Shown piece by piece: positions 8,333-15,501 of a DNA stretch of 44,566 nucleotides (positions are counted from its first letter, which is position 1; every line of letters starts with the position of its first letter). The DNA comes from 630D-37 sp037447295. Its GTDB lineage: Bacteria; Chloroflexota; Anaerolineae; Anaerolineales; Villigracilaceae. Location of the stretch: the NCBI GenBank assembly GCA_037447295.1, contig JBBIGZ010000017.1:1-44566 (forward strand). The letters are read 5' to 3'. A model generated the notes under the pieces. It saw nothing but the letters and a program-made list of their open reading frames with translations, searched no databases and was not told where the DNA came from. Both the position numbers and the translations under genes were made by a program.

Positions 8333-10184
8333 ACTTGAAAAGCTCATCAATAACTTGGTGAATACGATAAGAAGGGCTACAAATCGCTTTCACGATGATC
8401 CGGAAAGAAAAGTAGATCATCGCTGCCGCCAATAGGATGCCCATGAAGTTATACAGATAAAAAATATACCGGTTGACAGCACCTTCTTTGAAGTATTGCC
8501 ACCAATCCTGTAAGAAGGATGGTAATACCAGCCATACCAAGGCCAGTGAGGCTGCCGCCAAGAGCACGGAGAGGAAAGTGGCGCGTTTGTTGCTCTTCTC
8601 CGCTAAGTCGGCAATGTAGATCTCGTCAATGTGCGAAGCCAGGTTGGTGATCCCCTCGATGTTGCGCTGGATGTGCTCGAAAATATGCGGCATATCCAAC
8701 GCCTCTAGCAGGAATTCGGCTTTACGGGCAGCATATTCGGCACGACTCCAGAAAAACGGATGGGTAAGGCTTTGTACCAACGCCGCCAGACGCATCAGGT
8801 GCGCAGCGCGAATGGAGTGATCCTTGAGCTCCGCATCCACGCTCACATTGCCGCGATACATATCCTCGCGCACCTTCTCGATCTTATTGGCCATTTCCTG
8901 CAGCAAGCGATAGCTATCGCTCTCGATCAATTGAGCCAACACGCGCGCCTCGAAGACGAATTCCACCATCCGCTCAATCGCCTCCCAGTAGCGCCGATAG
9001 TACACCTTGAGCGTCGGTCGGGGCAAGGTGGAAACCCCCATCTCAAACTCTCTATACTTAGAAGATGGAATAATGATCCCAGCGCGCGGTGCCAGAACGC
9101 AGAATTCATCGCTCCAGGAAGCCAAATTGTGTTTCGGGAGACCATCGGCCAGGCTCCAGCGCGGTGAAGGGAATTCGTACGGCATATCCTCCCTACCCTG
9201 TTCGCTTGCTTCTTTGATGGGCCGAAGCAAACTCCCCTCCAGCAAGCTGGTCAACCCGTTCCGCACGATTTTGGAATCACGGATCACCTGCACAGGGACT
9301 TCAATCTTTGATCCCCGCATGCCATTTCTACCGAGCACCGTGGGATCGACGTATAAATGCTCCAGGTAGTGCAACACATACAGATCGTGAAGTGGGATCG
9401 AGGGGGTAATCGGAGAAGGTCGGAGACAAATTTCCCCCTGAGATGCCGGAATCCTCAGGGGGAAACTTTCGACAAAACGCTGGATGACTTCCATTGCCAG
9501 CCGCCATTGAACCGGGTAGTAGATCGGCTTCTCGAGGGTTGCCCGATGGTCACCCACCCCCAACCACTCCAACAACTTCCCAATCGAACGCTCCGTTCGT
9601 TGCAATCGTTGAGGGTCATTGGAATACTCACGGCGCGCTCTCTCTAACCATTCCAATGCACTAGGGACATCAAAAGGCGCCTGCAGACGATGGGTCTCAC
9701 GGGCAATTTCCAACAAAGAACGCGGCTGTAGATAGTGCCAGGTAAGACGAACAAGGAAAAATCCGCTCATCCCCGGCCGAATGTAGATCTCCCAGCGCTT
9801 CCAAACATGGAGGAAAAGTCTTTTGAACTGAAGATTATCCAACAGCTCTGGGGGAAAGGAAAAAGCCTCTTTGTTGACCCGATAGGTGGGGCTGAAAAAA
9901 CGCTCTCGCGCAATGGAACGAAAAACACCAGTGGCAAAGCCGATCTCTTCGGCGGTCATTGTATCTGCATCGATTGTTTCGCCACCCGTCTCCAATTGAG
10001 GCAACGGAATAAAGACATCCTGTTTATATGCCTCTTGTGCCCAGTTTTGAATTGCCTGATGGAGCGTTTCAGTGCCGCGTAGGCTTTCAAAAAATCCTCG
10101 GGCCTCTTCAGGAACGAAGCGCCGCATGTTCAGGAGCAAAATGACGCTGGTATGGCCGCTGGCTTCAACCGGGTAAGGTGGCAT
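8331..10184 (-). CDS. Large protein of unknown function with two C-terminal membrane helices
   Basis: 617 residues. Not recognised. The first 530 residues look soluble, with many charged and aromatic residues and no signal peptide. The last 87 residues hold two clear membrane helices (about 535-556, FLSVLLAAASLALVWLVLP, and 573-598, IFYLYNFMGILLAAAMIYF). The topology of a long soluble part, a charged helical stretch (SHIDEIYIADLAEKSNKR) and a terminal helix pair recalls CorA-like effector membrane modules, but the GMN signature of Mg transporters is absent. Transcribed toward the mevalonate operon, next to the tRNA cluster; no partner gene is evident. Confidence 0.7.
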   Translation of the reverse strand: MPPYPVEASGHTSVILLLNMRRFVPEEARGFFESLRGTETLHQAIQNWAQEAYKQDVFIPLPQLETGGETIDADTMTAEEIGFATGVFRSIARERFFSPTYRVNKEAFSFPPELLDNLQFKRLFLHVWKRWEIYIRPGMSGFFLVRLTWHYLQPRSLLEIARETHRLQAPFDVPSALEWLERARREYSNDPQRLQRTERSIGKLLEWLGVGDHRATLEKPIYYPVQWRLAMEVIQRFVESFPLRIPASQGEICLRPSPITPSIPLHDLYVLHYLEHLYVDPTVLGRNGMRGSKIEVPVQVIRDSKIVRNGLTSLLEGSLLRPIKEASEQGREDMPYEFPSPRWSLADGLPKHNLASWSDEFCVLAPRAGIIIPSSKYREFEMGVSTLPRPTLKVYYRRYWEAIERMVEFVFEARVLAQLIESDSYRLLQEMANKIEKVREDMYRGNVSVDAELKDHSIRAAHLMRLAALVQSLTHPFFWSRAEYAARKAEFLLEALDMPHIFEHIQRNIEGITNLASHIDEIYIADLAEKSNKRATFLSVLLAAASLALVWLVLPSFLQDWWQYFKEGAVNRYIFYLYNFMGILLAAAMIYFSFRIIVKAICSPSYRIHQVIDELFK

Positions 10185-10199
10185 ATTCCCTCCTGGAGA

Positions 10200-10272
10200 T
10201 GGGCCCAGCAGGATTCGAACCTGCGACCAAGCGATTATGAGTCGCCTGCTCTCACCGCTGAGCTATGGGCCC
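10200..10272 (-). tRNA. tRNA-Ile2 (anticodon CAU, lysidine-modified)
   Basis: 73-base cloverleaf on the minus strand: acceptor GGGCCCA/TGGGCCC, discriminator A, D arm TAGCTCAGCGGTGAGAGCA, anticodon loop CTCATAA, T arm GCAGGTTCGAATCCTGC. CCA is not encoded. The anticodon stem-loop GGCGACTCATAATCGC followed by TTGGTCGC matches, from memory, E. coli tRNA-Ile2 rather than elongator or initiator tRNA-Met. Such a tRNA needs TilS to change C34 to lysidine so that it reads AUA; tilS lies 2 kb away. Confidence 0.85.
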
Positions 10273-10298
10273 TTGGAATGTGTTCTCCCCCAAACGTG

Positions 10299-10370
10299 AG
10301 CGGGCGACGGGATTCGAACCCGCGAATGTCAGCTTGGAAGGCTGATGCCTTTCCACTTGGCGACGCCCGC
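10299..10370 (-). tRNA. tRNA-Gly (UCC)
   Basis: 72-base cloverleaf: acceptor GCGGGCG/CGCCCGC, discriminator T, anticodon stem CAGCC/GGCTG-type pairing around loop CTTCCAA, T arm CGGGTTCGAATCCCG. The anticodon TCC reads GGA/GGG glycine codons. CCA is not encoded. It lies 26 bases upstream of tRNA-Ile2 in the same direction. Confidence 0.92.
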
Positions 10371-10412
10371 ATGTTCTCGTGACTGGTCATGCGGTCTAAG
10401 GTTTCATGAGTT

Positions 10413-10440
10413 ACAAACTGCCCCATGGTGGGGCAGTCAA
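10413..10440 (-). terminator. Terminator after tRNA-Val
   Basis: A perfect 9-bp inverted repeat (10417-10425 with 10429-10437; ACTGCCCCA/TGGGGCAGT) with a 3-base loop lies just downstream of tRNA-Val on the minus strand and is followed by TTTGT. It suggests tRNA-Val is transcribed separately from, or only partly through to, the other two tRNAs. Confidence 0.7.
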
Positions 10441-10441
10441 G

Positions 10442-10515
10442 TGGGCGGAATAGGACTCGAACCTACGACCTCTGCTATGTCAAAGCAGTGCTCTAACCAA
10501 CTGAGCTATCCGCCC
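10442..10515 (-). tRNA. tRNA-Val (GAC)
   Basis: 74-base cloverleaf: acceptor GGGCGGA/TCCGCCC, discriminator A, D arm TAGCTCAGTTGGTTAGAGCA, anticodon loop TTTGACA inside stem TGC/GCA, T arm GTAGGTTCGAGTCCTAT. Anticodon GAC reads GUC/GUU. CCA is not encoded. A good promoter lies a few bases upstream. Confidence 0.93.
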
Positions 10516-10527
10516 GAAAGCCTCTAT

Positions 10528-10556
10528 ATTATAGCAGGGAGGAGAGAAAAATGCAA
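10528..10556 (-). promoter_or_regulatory. Sigma-70-type promoter of tRNA-Val
   Basis: Minus strand TTGCAT (10551-10556), a 17-base spacer, then TATAAT (10528-10533). The start would fall about 6 bases before the mature 5' end of tRNA-Val. Confidence 0.75.
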
Positions 10557-10871
10557 TATTCCAGCTCACTCGACGTAAAATGTCACCGCCGGCGTTCCAA
10601 CGCCAAATGATAAGGTTACCGGGATGCTTATGTTTTTCGGAGGAACGCATACATTTCGCGAGCGCCGAAAATACTGGAGCATCATGTCCCTCCATTACCA
10701 AAAGGCCGGCCTAAAAGGGCGCTTGGCATGCCCACCGGAAGGCAAACCGTCACCGGGCTGCATTGTAAGCCGCTCAGCCGTCTGATGAACTGCACTTTTC
10801 CATCGGCTCTACAAAGCTCGGTCTTACTACTTTCCTCTCGCCAGCATACCCGCCGCACCATCCTAGGCCTT
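10557..10871. other. Intergenic stretch with no recognised gene
   Basis: About 315 bases between the tRNA-Val promoter and the groES terminator. Open frames here are short, without ribosome sites or family resemblance. The base composition is not unusual and some short inverted repeats occur, such as AGGCCGGCCT around 10706. I compared it by eye with remembered RNase P RNA, tmRNA and common riboswitch cores and saw no match. Confidence 0.5.
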
Positions 10872-10908
10872 AAAAAGTGCTTCCGCCGGAGGAGGGCCGG
10901 CGGAAGCA
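10872..10908 (-). terminator. Rho-independent terminator downstream of groES
   Basis: A perfect 12-bp stem (10878-10889 with 10897-10908; TGCTTCCGCCGG/CCGGCGGAAGCA), loop of 7, followed on the minus strand by CTTTTT. It ends the transcript coming from groES about 150 bases upstream. Confidence 0.8.
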
Positions 10909-11056
10909 TTCGCCAAAGGAGGAGACAGTGAGGAGCATCCTGGAGGTGTCTTGTCCCGTCTCGCTGCTTAGTTTACCATGGAACTTCTTTTGAAACAACG
11001 CCAAATGTCATCAAATGTTCGTGACTTTTTTCACTAAAACAGGCGCACAAGACGGG

Positions 11057-11332
11057 CTATTCGACCACGCGTGCCAGAATATCATTCGCATCCATTAGCA
11101 GGTACTCTTGACCATCCAGCTTGAACTCGGTGCCGCTATATTTGGCAAAGAGCACCTTATCATTCACCTTGACCTTGATCTCTTCATCATCGCCTACGGC
11201 AATCACCAACCCCATCTGGGGCTTCTCTTTGGCTGTTTCCGGCAAAAGCAACCCGGAAGCAGTGCGCGCCTCCTGTTCCAGAGGCTGAATCAGAACACGA
11301 GCACCCAAAGGTTGAATTTTGACTTCGCTCAT
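11057..11332 (-). CDS. groES: Co-chaperonin GroES (10 kDa)
   Basis: 91 residues from the ATG at 11332, preceded by AAGGAG at 8 bases; the frame is open from a GTG three codons earlier, but the ribosome site fits the ATG. IQPLGARVLIQPLEQE, TASGLLLPETAKEKPQMG and the closing DILARVVE are typical. GroES caps the GroEL ring during protein folding. No groEL gene is adjacent: the upstream neighbour is a glutaredoxin 40 bases away and a terminator follows. No CIRCE operator was seen in front. Confidence 0.95.
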   Translation of the reverse strand: MSEVKIQPLGARVLIQPLEQEARTASGLLLPETAKEKPQMGLVIAVGDDEEIKVKVNDKVLFAKYSGTEFKLDGQEYLLMDANDILARVVE

Positions 11333-11371
11333 AGTACACACTCCTTTTGTTTAGGATTTGGAATGATAGAA

Positions 11372-11629
11372 TTATTTCAGGCCGAGATATTTATCGATCT
11401 TTGGACGATCAAAACCGACAACTATTTTGCCACCAATATCCAGGACAGGGACCCCTTGCTGACCCGATCGGCGCACCATATCGCGCGCTGCAGCCGGATC
11501 ACGGCTCACATCCACCTCTTTGAACTTAATGCCGCGTTCCCGCAAGTATTTTTTAGCGGCATTGCAAAAAGTACAAGTGGGCGTCGTAAAGATGATCACG
11601 CGGGGTTGTACTTTCTCTGGCACAGACAT
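11372..11629 (-). CDS. Glutaredoxin-family thiol-disulfide protein
   Basis: 85 residues from the ATG at 11629, preceded by GGAGG at 5 bases (a GTG four codons upstream is the alternative). Thioredoxin fold with the active site TTPTCTFCNAAKKYL, cis-Pro region GVPVLDIGG and closing VGFDRPKIDKYL. It resembles NrdH/YruB-type glutaredoxins that reduce disulfides in the cytoplasm. It probably shares a transcript with groES, 39 bases downstream. Confidence 0.9.
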   Translation of the reverse strand: MSVPEKVQPRVIIFTTPTCTFCNAAKKYLRERGIKFKEVDVSRDPAAARDMVRRSGQQGVPVLDIGGKIVVGFDRPKIDKYLGLK

Positions 11630-11692
11630 GCGAACCTCCACTCAGTATTGAATTCCGTGTTTTAGATGAGCACAGGGCCAAAAGGTTGCAGC

Positions 11693-12316
11693 CTACATCA
11701 TCTTTACGACAATATCGCCGATCACATTCGCGGCTTGATCGCCTCGATCGGCCGCATTTGAAAGATGGCGATAAATCTCACGCAGCTTTAACATTTCGAC
11801 AACTTCATCCAAACTTTGCGGCTGTTGAAAAAGGTGAGCCAACGCCTCGCGATAAACCGTCTCGGTACGATTCTCCAACGCTTTGGCGCGTACGGCATGA
11901 TCGTTGGCTACATTGGGGTGATCCTGTAGCCGCTGAATGCCACGATGGATCTCCACAGCAGCATCATAGAGCAGCGAAACCATACGTTCCAAGAAAGGGT
12001 TAGGCCTGACGCCGAGAATAGCCATTTCCTCTAATGTGGTTGCTGCATAGTCCAGCACATCATCCACGGTGAGCGAAAGGGCAAAAATATCCTCGCGATC
12101 GAAAGGAGTGACGAAGGTGCGGTTAAGCTCATCAATCAGAATACGTCGCACTTCATCGGCCTCCTTTTCGAGCCTGGAGACCTGTTCGGCAATTTCCGGA
12201 TCAGGGTTGCGCATGTACTTCCGCAACATTTCCATTCCCTGAACGGCAAATTCCGCTTGCTGAATAAGCAATTCAAGAAACCGATTCGTCTTTTTCTGAC
12301 GTTTGAAGAACTTCAT
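11693..12316 (-). CDS. DUF47 / PhoU-like helical protein
   Basis: 207 residues, all-helical, with the DUF47 pattern: FKRQKKTNRFLELLIQQAE at the start, LEKEADEVRRILIDELNRTF, TPFDREDIFALSLTVDDVLDY in the middle and LREIYRHLSNAADRGDQAANVI near the end. DUF47 proteins resemble PhoU and usually sit beside PiT-type phosphate transporters, binding metal through the acidic motifs. Here no transporter is next to it. Its start overlaps the tilS stop by four bases (ATGA), so it is translationally coupled to tilS. Confidence 0.88.
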   Translation of the reverse strand: MKFFKRQKKTNRFLELLIQQAEFAVQGMEMLRKYMRNPDPEIAEQVSRLEKEADEVRRILIDELNRTFVTPFDREDIFALSLTVDDVLDYAATTLEEMAILGVRPNPFLERMVSLLYDAAVEIHRGIQRLQDHPNVANDHAVRAKALENRTETVYREALAHLFQQPQSLDEVVEMLKLREIYRHLSNAADRGDQAANVIGDIVVKMM

Positions 12317-13773
12317 TCGCTAATCTCCTTTTCCAGCGATCTGCTTGGATTCTCAACCCGATACAGAGAAATGTAAAGAATTTCGCGGCTCTGCGGGTGC
12401 AGACGGATCCGCTCAGCCAGACGCAATCCGACCACCCAGAGGATCTCCTCGCCCGCACTCAAGATCGGCCAGCGCGCTCGCACCACGGCAGGAATTTTAC
12501 GATTAACGAACAGATCCGAAAGTTTGACCCGATGCCCGTGCATGCCTAACGGGGCAAAACGTTCTCCCTTGCGCGGAGGGCGCAGGATCAACGGCCCTGG
12601 GATACCGGAAATATCCATCCAGGCCTGGTAAGGATTGGTATTCTGCTGCGCATTTTTCCAGGCGAGCTCAAATGAGCTGAGCATTTGGGTGCTCAATTCC
12701 CAGCCGCTCCCCAAGCGTATCGTTCCGTTCAAAGGCACCGGGAAAAATTCCCGATCTACCGGAATTTGTGGCCAAGCAGAGAGCAAAGAAGCCTCGGGGA
12801 AAAGGAGATAAATCTGCCCTGCTTGGCGCCTTAGCACCAGATCGCGGCTCAGGGATAAATAAGAGGAGGCCGCATCCACCCACAACGCCGCTCTTTGTAG
12901 GGTACGAAAAGGAAGATCGCGCGGTCGGCCGAACAGCTCTTCAACCCCGCGCCGCAGCAAATGTCGGCGCATCGGGATGGAATAAGCGCGCAACACCTGT
13001 TCATCTAAAGCGATAAAACTGCTATTCCGCTCCACAAGGATTTGCTCCCAAGCCTTCTCCACATTTTCGGTGATCAGGTTCCATTCCTCTCGCAAGAGAC
13101 CGCTCATCTCCAGCAGGCGCCGCCGTAAGCGCGGATTATACGTCTCCAGTAACGGCAACAGTTCCAGTCGGATGCGATTGCGCAAAAAGCGGGTGGAACG
13201 ATTTGTGCTATCTCGGCGCGGCGACAGGCCGTGTTGCGCACAATAGGCTTCGATCTCTTCACGCCAAGTGTTGAGAAGCGGCCGGATAAGAGGAATTTGG
13301 CGGGAAAACGCGTGTAAATAGCTGACGTATTCCATCCCGCCAAGACCTTTCAGACCGCTGCCACGGAGAAAGTGCAGAAGTACCGTTTCTACTTGATCGT
13401 CGGCTGTGTGCCCAACAGCAACCGCCTGAGCGGCAAATCGTTCGGCCGAAGCGAACAGGAAGCGATAGCGCAATTGACGGGCGGCATCCTCCAAAGAAAG
13501 CCGCTGGGTGCGGGCAAAGGAGCGCACATCGGCTTCATCCTGAACATATGGCACTCCCCATTCCTGCGCTAATTCAGCCACAAAACGCGCATCCTCCCCA
13601 GATTCAGGCCGCAAACGATGATCGAAATGAGCCACAATCACGCGATAGCCTTGTGTGATCAGCAAATGGGATAGGCAAAGGCTATCCGGCCCCCCCGAAA
13701 CGCCGACCAAAACAGGCCGCTCGGGATCGAGATGACACGTTTCGCTCAAAAGTTGAGGCACTTCGGAAAGCAT
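12313..13773 (-). CDS. tilS: tRNA(Ile)-lysidine synthase TilS
   Basis: About 486 residues. The ATP-binding P-loop is VLVGVSGGPDSLCLSHLL, followed by VAHFDHRLRPESGEDARF, AVGHTADDQVETVLLHFLRGSGLKG-type segments and DSTNRSTRFLRNRIR; the C-terminal part carries the TilS domain (RPPRKGERFAPLGMHG, KLSDLFVNRKIP). It makes lysidine at C34 of tRNA-Ile2(CAU), whose gene lies 2 kb downstream. The frame is open to 13947, but similarity starts near 13773. A TATGAT box at 13784-13789 suggests a nearly leaderless message starting at the ATG at 13773; the ATG at 13788 falls inside that box. Start uncertain. Confidence 0.9.
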   Translation of the reverse strand: MLSEVPQLLSETCHLDPERPVLVGVSGGPDSLCLSHLLITQGYRVIVAHFDHRLRPESGEDARFVAELAQEWGVPYVQDEADVRSFARTQRLSLEDAARQLRYRFLFASAERFAAQAVAVGHTADDQVETVLLHFLRGSGLKGLGGMEYVSYLHAFSRQIPLIRPLLNTWREEIEAYCAQHGLSPRRDSTNRSTRFLRNRIRLELLPLLETYNPRLRRRLLEMSGLLREEWNLITENVEKAWEQILVERNSSFIALDEQVLRAYSIPMRRHLLRRGVEELFGRPRDLPFRTLQRAALWVDAASSYLSLSRDLVLRRQAGQIYLLFPEASLLSAWPQIPVDREFFPVPLNGTIRLGSGWELSTQMLSSFELAWKNAQQNTNPYQAWMDISGIPGPLILRPPRKGERFAPLGMHGHRVKLSDLFVNRKIPAVVRARWPILSAGEEILWVVGLRLAERIRLHPQSREILYISLYRVENPSRSLEKEISE

Positions 13774-13783
13774 AGCCGAAAAG

Positions 13784-13789
13784 ATCATA
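13784..13789 (-). promoter_or_regulatory. Possible -10 box for tilS
   Basis: TATGAT on the minus strand, 10 bases before the ATG at 13773; the implied leader is about 3 bases and there is no ribosome site. The -35 region is weak. Confidence 0.35.
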
Positions 13790-13813
13790 ACATGAGTCCG
13801 TTGTAAAAGCCAT

Positions 13814-13888
13814 GTTGCTCCACTACAAAAACCATGTCTGCCACACAGACTCAATTCGATGGGACACGGACAAACACGGGTGACATGG
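13814..13888 (-). repeat. Dispersed intergenic repeat, copy A
   Basis: On the minus strand this 75-base block shares a common layout with two other intergenic blocks (20961-21030 and 22566-22639, plus strand): TTTGTCC, GTGTCCCATCGAAT, GTGTGGCAGAC and TTTTTGTAGTGGAG. Counted by eye over about 61 bases, copy A and copy C differ at about 11 positions, all transitions. It lies just upstream of tilS. Confidence 0.65.
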
Positions 13889-13924
13889 AAAAAATGAACG
13901 GGTCTACGGCCAGGATTGTTTTTG

Positions 13925-13951
13925 ACCACCAAGTTCACAAAGATCACTAAG
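13925..13951. repeat. Three degenerate 9-base units
   Basis: ACCACCAAG, TTCACAAAG and ATCACTAAG follow one another without gaps (consensus close to NTCACNAAG). It is a minor tandem repeat in the tilS-pfkA gap; no function is apparent. Confidence 0.4.
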
Positions 13952-14023
13952 CATTTTACTTTAAAATTGAGCGATTTTCTTGGAGATGTTTAGATCTCAA
14001 CACTTGAAATACTTTGACAGCAT

Positions 14024-14049
14024 GTCCTTTCCTGGTGAAAGGACTTTTT
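14024..14049 (+). terminator. Rho-independent terminator with no assigned gene
   Basis: A perfect 8-bp stem GTCCTTTC (14024-14031) / GAAAGGAC (14037-14044) with loop CTGGT is followed directly by TTTTTG. It points along the plus strand, where no gene ends, so it may close a small RNA starting in 13800-14000. Confidence 0.6.
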
Positions 14050-14107
14050 GAGCGAACTCCTGTTCTGCCACACATTCAAGCCTGAAAAACCTTAAAACGC
14101 CGCAACC

Positions 14108-14136
14108 TTGACGAATTCCCTTTTCTCGACTATGAT
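14108..14136 (+). promoter_or_regulatory. Sigma-70-type promoter facing a small putative transcript
   Basis: TTGACG (14108-14113), 17-base spacer, TATGAT (14131-14136). The match to consensus is good and the only thing downstream on this strand before the end of pfkA is the small ORF and hairpin pair at 14188-14301. Confidence 0.6.
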
Positions 14137-14187
14137 AATCAAAAAAGGGGGATGAAGTGGAGTTGCTATCTTTTTGGAGAGGAGGTG

Positions 14188-14253
14188 ATGTCCAACATGG
14201 ATAGTAAGTATTTTGAACGAAGCGCTGTGGCATCCCTCCTCGTTCAGCGATAG
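14188..14253 (+). CDS. Putative 21-residue peptide ORF, or part of a small RNA
   Basis: Behind the promoter at 14108-14136 lies GGAGAGGAGG (14176-14185), then ATG at 14188 and a second in-frame ATG at 14197, with a stop at 14251-14253. The SD spacing is too short for the first ATG (2 bases) and acceptable for the second (11 bases), which gives 18 residues (MDSKYFERSAVASLLVQR). Nothing recognised. The end of the ORF lies in the left arm and loop of a hairpin. It may be a leader peptide, a free small peptide, or a chance frame in a regulatory RNA converging on pfkA. Confidence 0.3.
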   Translation: MSNMDSKYFERSAVASLLVQR

Positions 14254-14268
14254 TGGAAGCCACAGCGC
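14222..14268. repeat. Inverted repeat with 10-bp arms
   Basis: GCGCTGTGGC (14222-14231) and GCCACAGCGC (14259-14268) pair perfectly around a 27-base loop that holds the stop codon of the small ORF. Confidence 0.6.
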
Positions 14269-14275
14269 GCCAACG

Positions 14276-14301
14276 GACTGCCACCTTTTGGGGTGGCAGT
14301 C
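14276..14301. terminator. Hairpin between the small transcript and pfkA
   Basis: Perfect 10-bp stem GACTGCCACC/GGTGGCAGTC with loop TTTTGG, 4 bases from the pfkA stop. There is no long T run on either strand, so it may act as a weak terminator or as a 3' stabilising structure for both converging transcripts. Confidence 0.5.
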
Positions 14302-14305
14302 GGCG

Positions 14306-15385
14306 TTAATCGCCTAGGCAGATGCCCAGATCGCGCGCTGTGCGCACTCCTTCGCCGTGAATATCCACGCGTCGGGGAACGGCCAGCGCTTCTTGCAACG
14401 GCACATCTGTGACTTGGCCGCCTTTCAGCGCCACCATGTGACCAAAACGCTCTGCAGCGATCAAGCGCACAGCCGCGGCCCCAAAGCGCGAAGCCAACCA
14501 GCGGTCAAAAGCCGTCGGAGAACCGCCGCGCTGAAGATGCCCCAGCACTGTGACGCGCGTTTCCAGCCCTTGAGCGCTCAGGAATTCGCCCACTTTGTAA
14601 CCTACGCCACCCAGCCGCGGCGCGTAGATCGAATCACCGGCCTGTCGATAGGATTTTTCGCCACCCACAGGATAGGCTCCCTCGGAAACGACAACTATAC
14701 TGAAAAGACGACCAGCCGCCATACGCTGTTCGATCTTTTCGAGGATGCGCTCATAGCGGAAAGGAATTTCCGGGATCAGGATCACATCCGCACCACCAGC
14801 GACTCCGGCCTGCAAGGCAATAAAACCGGCATCTCGCCCCATCAGTTCCAGCACCATGACGCGATGATGGGCTTCCGCAGTGGTATGCAGGCGATCGATC
14901 GCCTCCATAGCAATGTTGACGGCCGTATCGAAGCCAAAGGTAACCTCCGTCCCGCCGACATCGTTATCGATCGTCTTAGGCACACCGACTACCGGCACCC
15001 CCAATCGAGAAAGTTCCAAGGCAATGTGCAACGTGCCATCTCCGCCGATCACCACCAAGCCATTTAGATTCAGCTCTCGGATGCGCCGAATGACTTGCTC
15101 GGAGACATCTTCGATCACTTCCTTCCCATCGCGAATCACTTTACGGGCAAACGGATTGCCACGGTTGGCCGCGCCCAGGATTGTGCCACCCCGCGGCAGA
15201 ATGCCGCGCACGGCCTCTATCTGCAACGGAAAAACACCATCCGCCGCCAGGAAGCCATCGAATCCATCGCGGACCCCAAGCACCTCCCAGTCATAGACTT
15301 GGATGGCACTTTTGGTAACGGCGCGGATCACGGCATTCAGGCCGGGTGCATCTCCGCCGCCGGTGAGCATGGCAATTCGCTTCAT
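14306..15385 (-). CDS. pfkA: 6-phosphofructokinase
   Basis: 359 residues. LTGGGDAPGLNAVIRAV binds the nucleotide phosphates, VVIGGDGTL (residues 111-119) and VPKTIDNDVGGTE (135-147) form the active site, and MGRDAGFIAL and LGHLQRGGSPTAFDR bind the sugar phosphate. It phosphorylates fructose 6-phosphate in glycolysis. The donor is not certain: Gly117 after GGD fits ATP, while Lys137 in PKTIDND is seen in PPi enzymes and in one group of ATP enzymes from actinobacteria. A GGAGGG ribosome site precedes the ATG. Confidence 0.93.
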   Translation of the reverse strand: MKRIAMLTGGGDAPGLNAVIRAVTKSAIQVYDWEVLGVRDGFDGFLAADGVFPLQIEAVRGILPRGGTILGAANRGNPFARKVIRDGKEVIEDVSEQVIRRIRELNLNGLVVIGGDGTLHIALELSRLGVPVVGVPKTIDNDVGGTEVTFGFDTAVNIAMEAIDRLHTTAEAHHRVMVLELMGRDAGFIALQAGVAGGADVILIPEIPFRYERILEKIEQRMAAGRLFSIVVVSEGAYPVGGEKSYRQAGDSIYAPRLGGVGYKVGEFLSAQGLETRVTVLGHLQRGGSPTAFDRWLASRFGAAAVRLIAAERFGHMVALKGGQVTDVPLQEALAVPRRVDIHGEGVRTARDLGICLGD

Positions 15386-15501
15386 GTTTCCCTCCCGCCA
15401 AAGATTTTGTGCCTCGAAAACTGCTCGCAGACCTTAGGCTATGGAACCGGGCCTTGAGCAAATGCGAATTCCTCGGCTTATGCAAGCACGGCGCAGGCCG
15501 C

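Noticed and set aside
8331..10184. CorA-type magnesium transporter
   Set aside because: The topology is suggestive but the GMN signature after the first helix is missing and the soluble part is not recognisable as CorA.
10182..10426. Short open frames over the tRNA genes
   Set aside because: They run through tRNA-Ile2 and tRNA-Gly and have no coding features.
10557..10871. Possible housekeeping RNA (RNase P RNA, tmRNA or a riboswitch) upstream of the tRNA-Val promoter
   Set aside because: None of the conserved core strings that I remember could be found on either strand.
11333..11371. CIRCE heat-shock operator before groES
   Set aside because: No TTAGCACTC-N9-GAGTGCTAA-like inverted repeat is present in the gap.
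13997..14284. 95-codon minus-strand frame after pfkA
   Set aside because: It runs through two hairpins and a promoter on the other strand, lacks a ribosome site and resembles no family.
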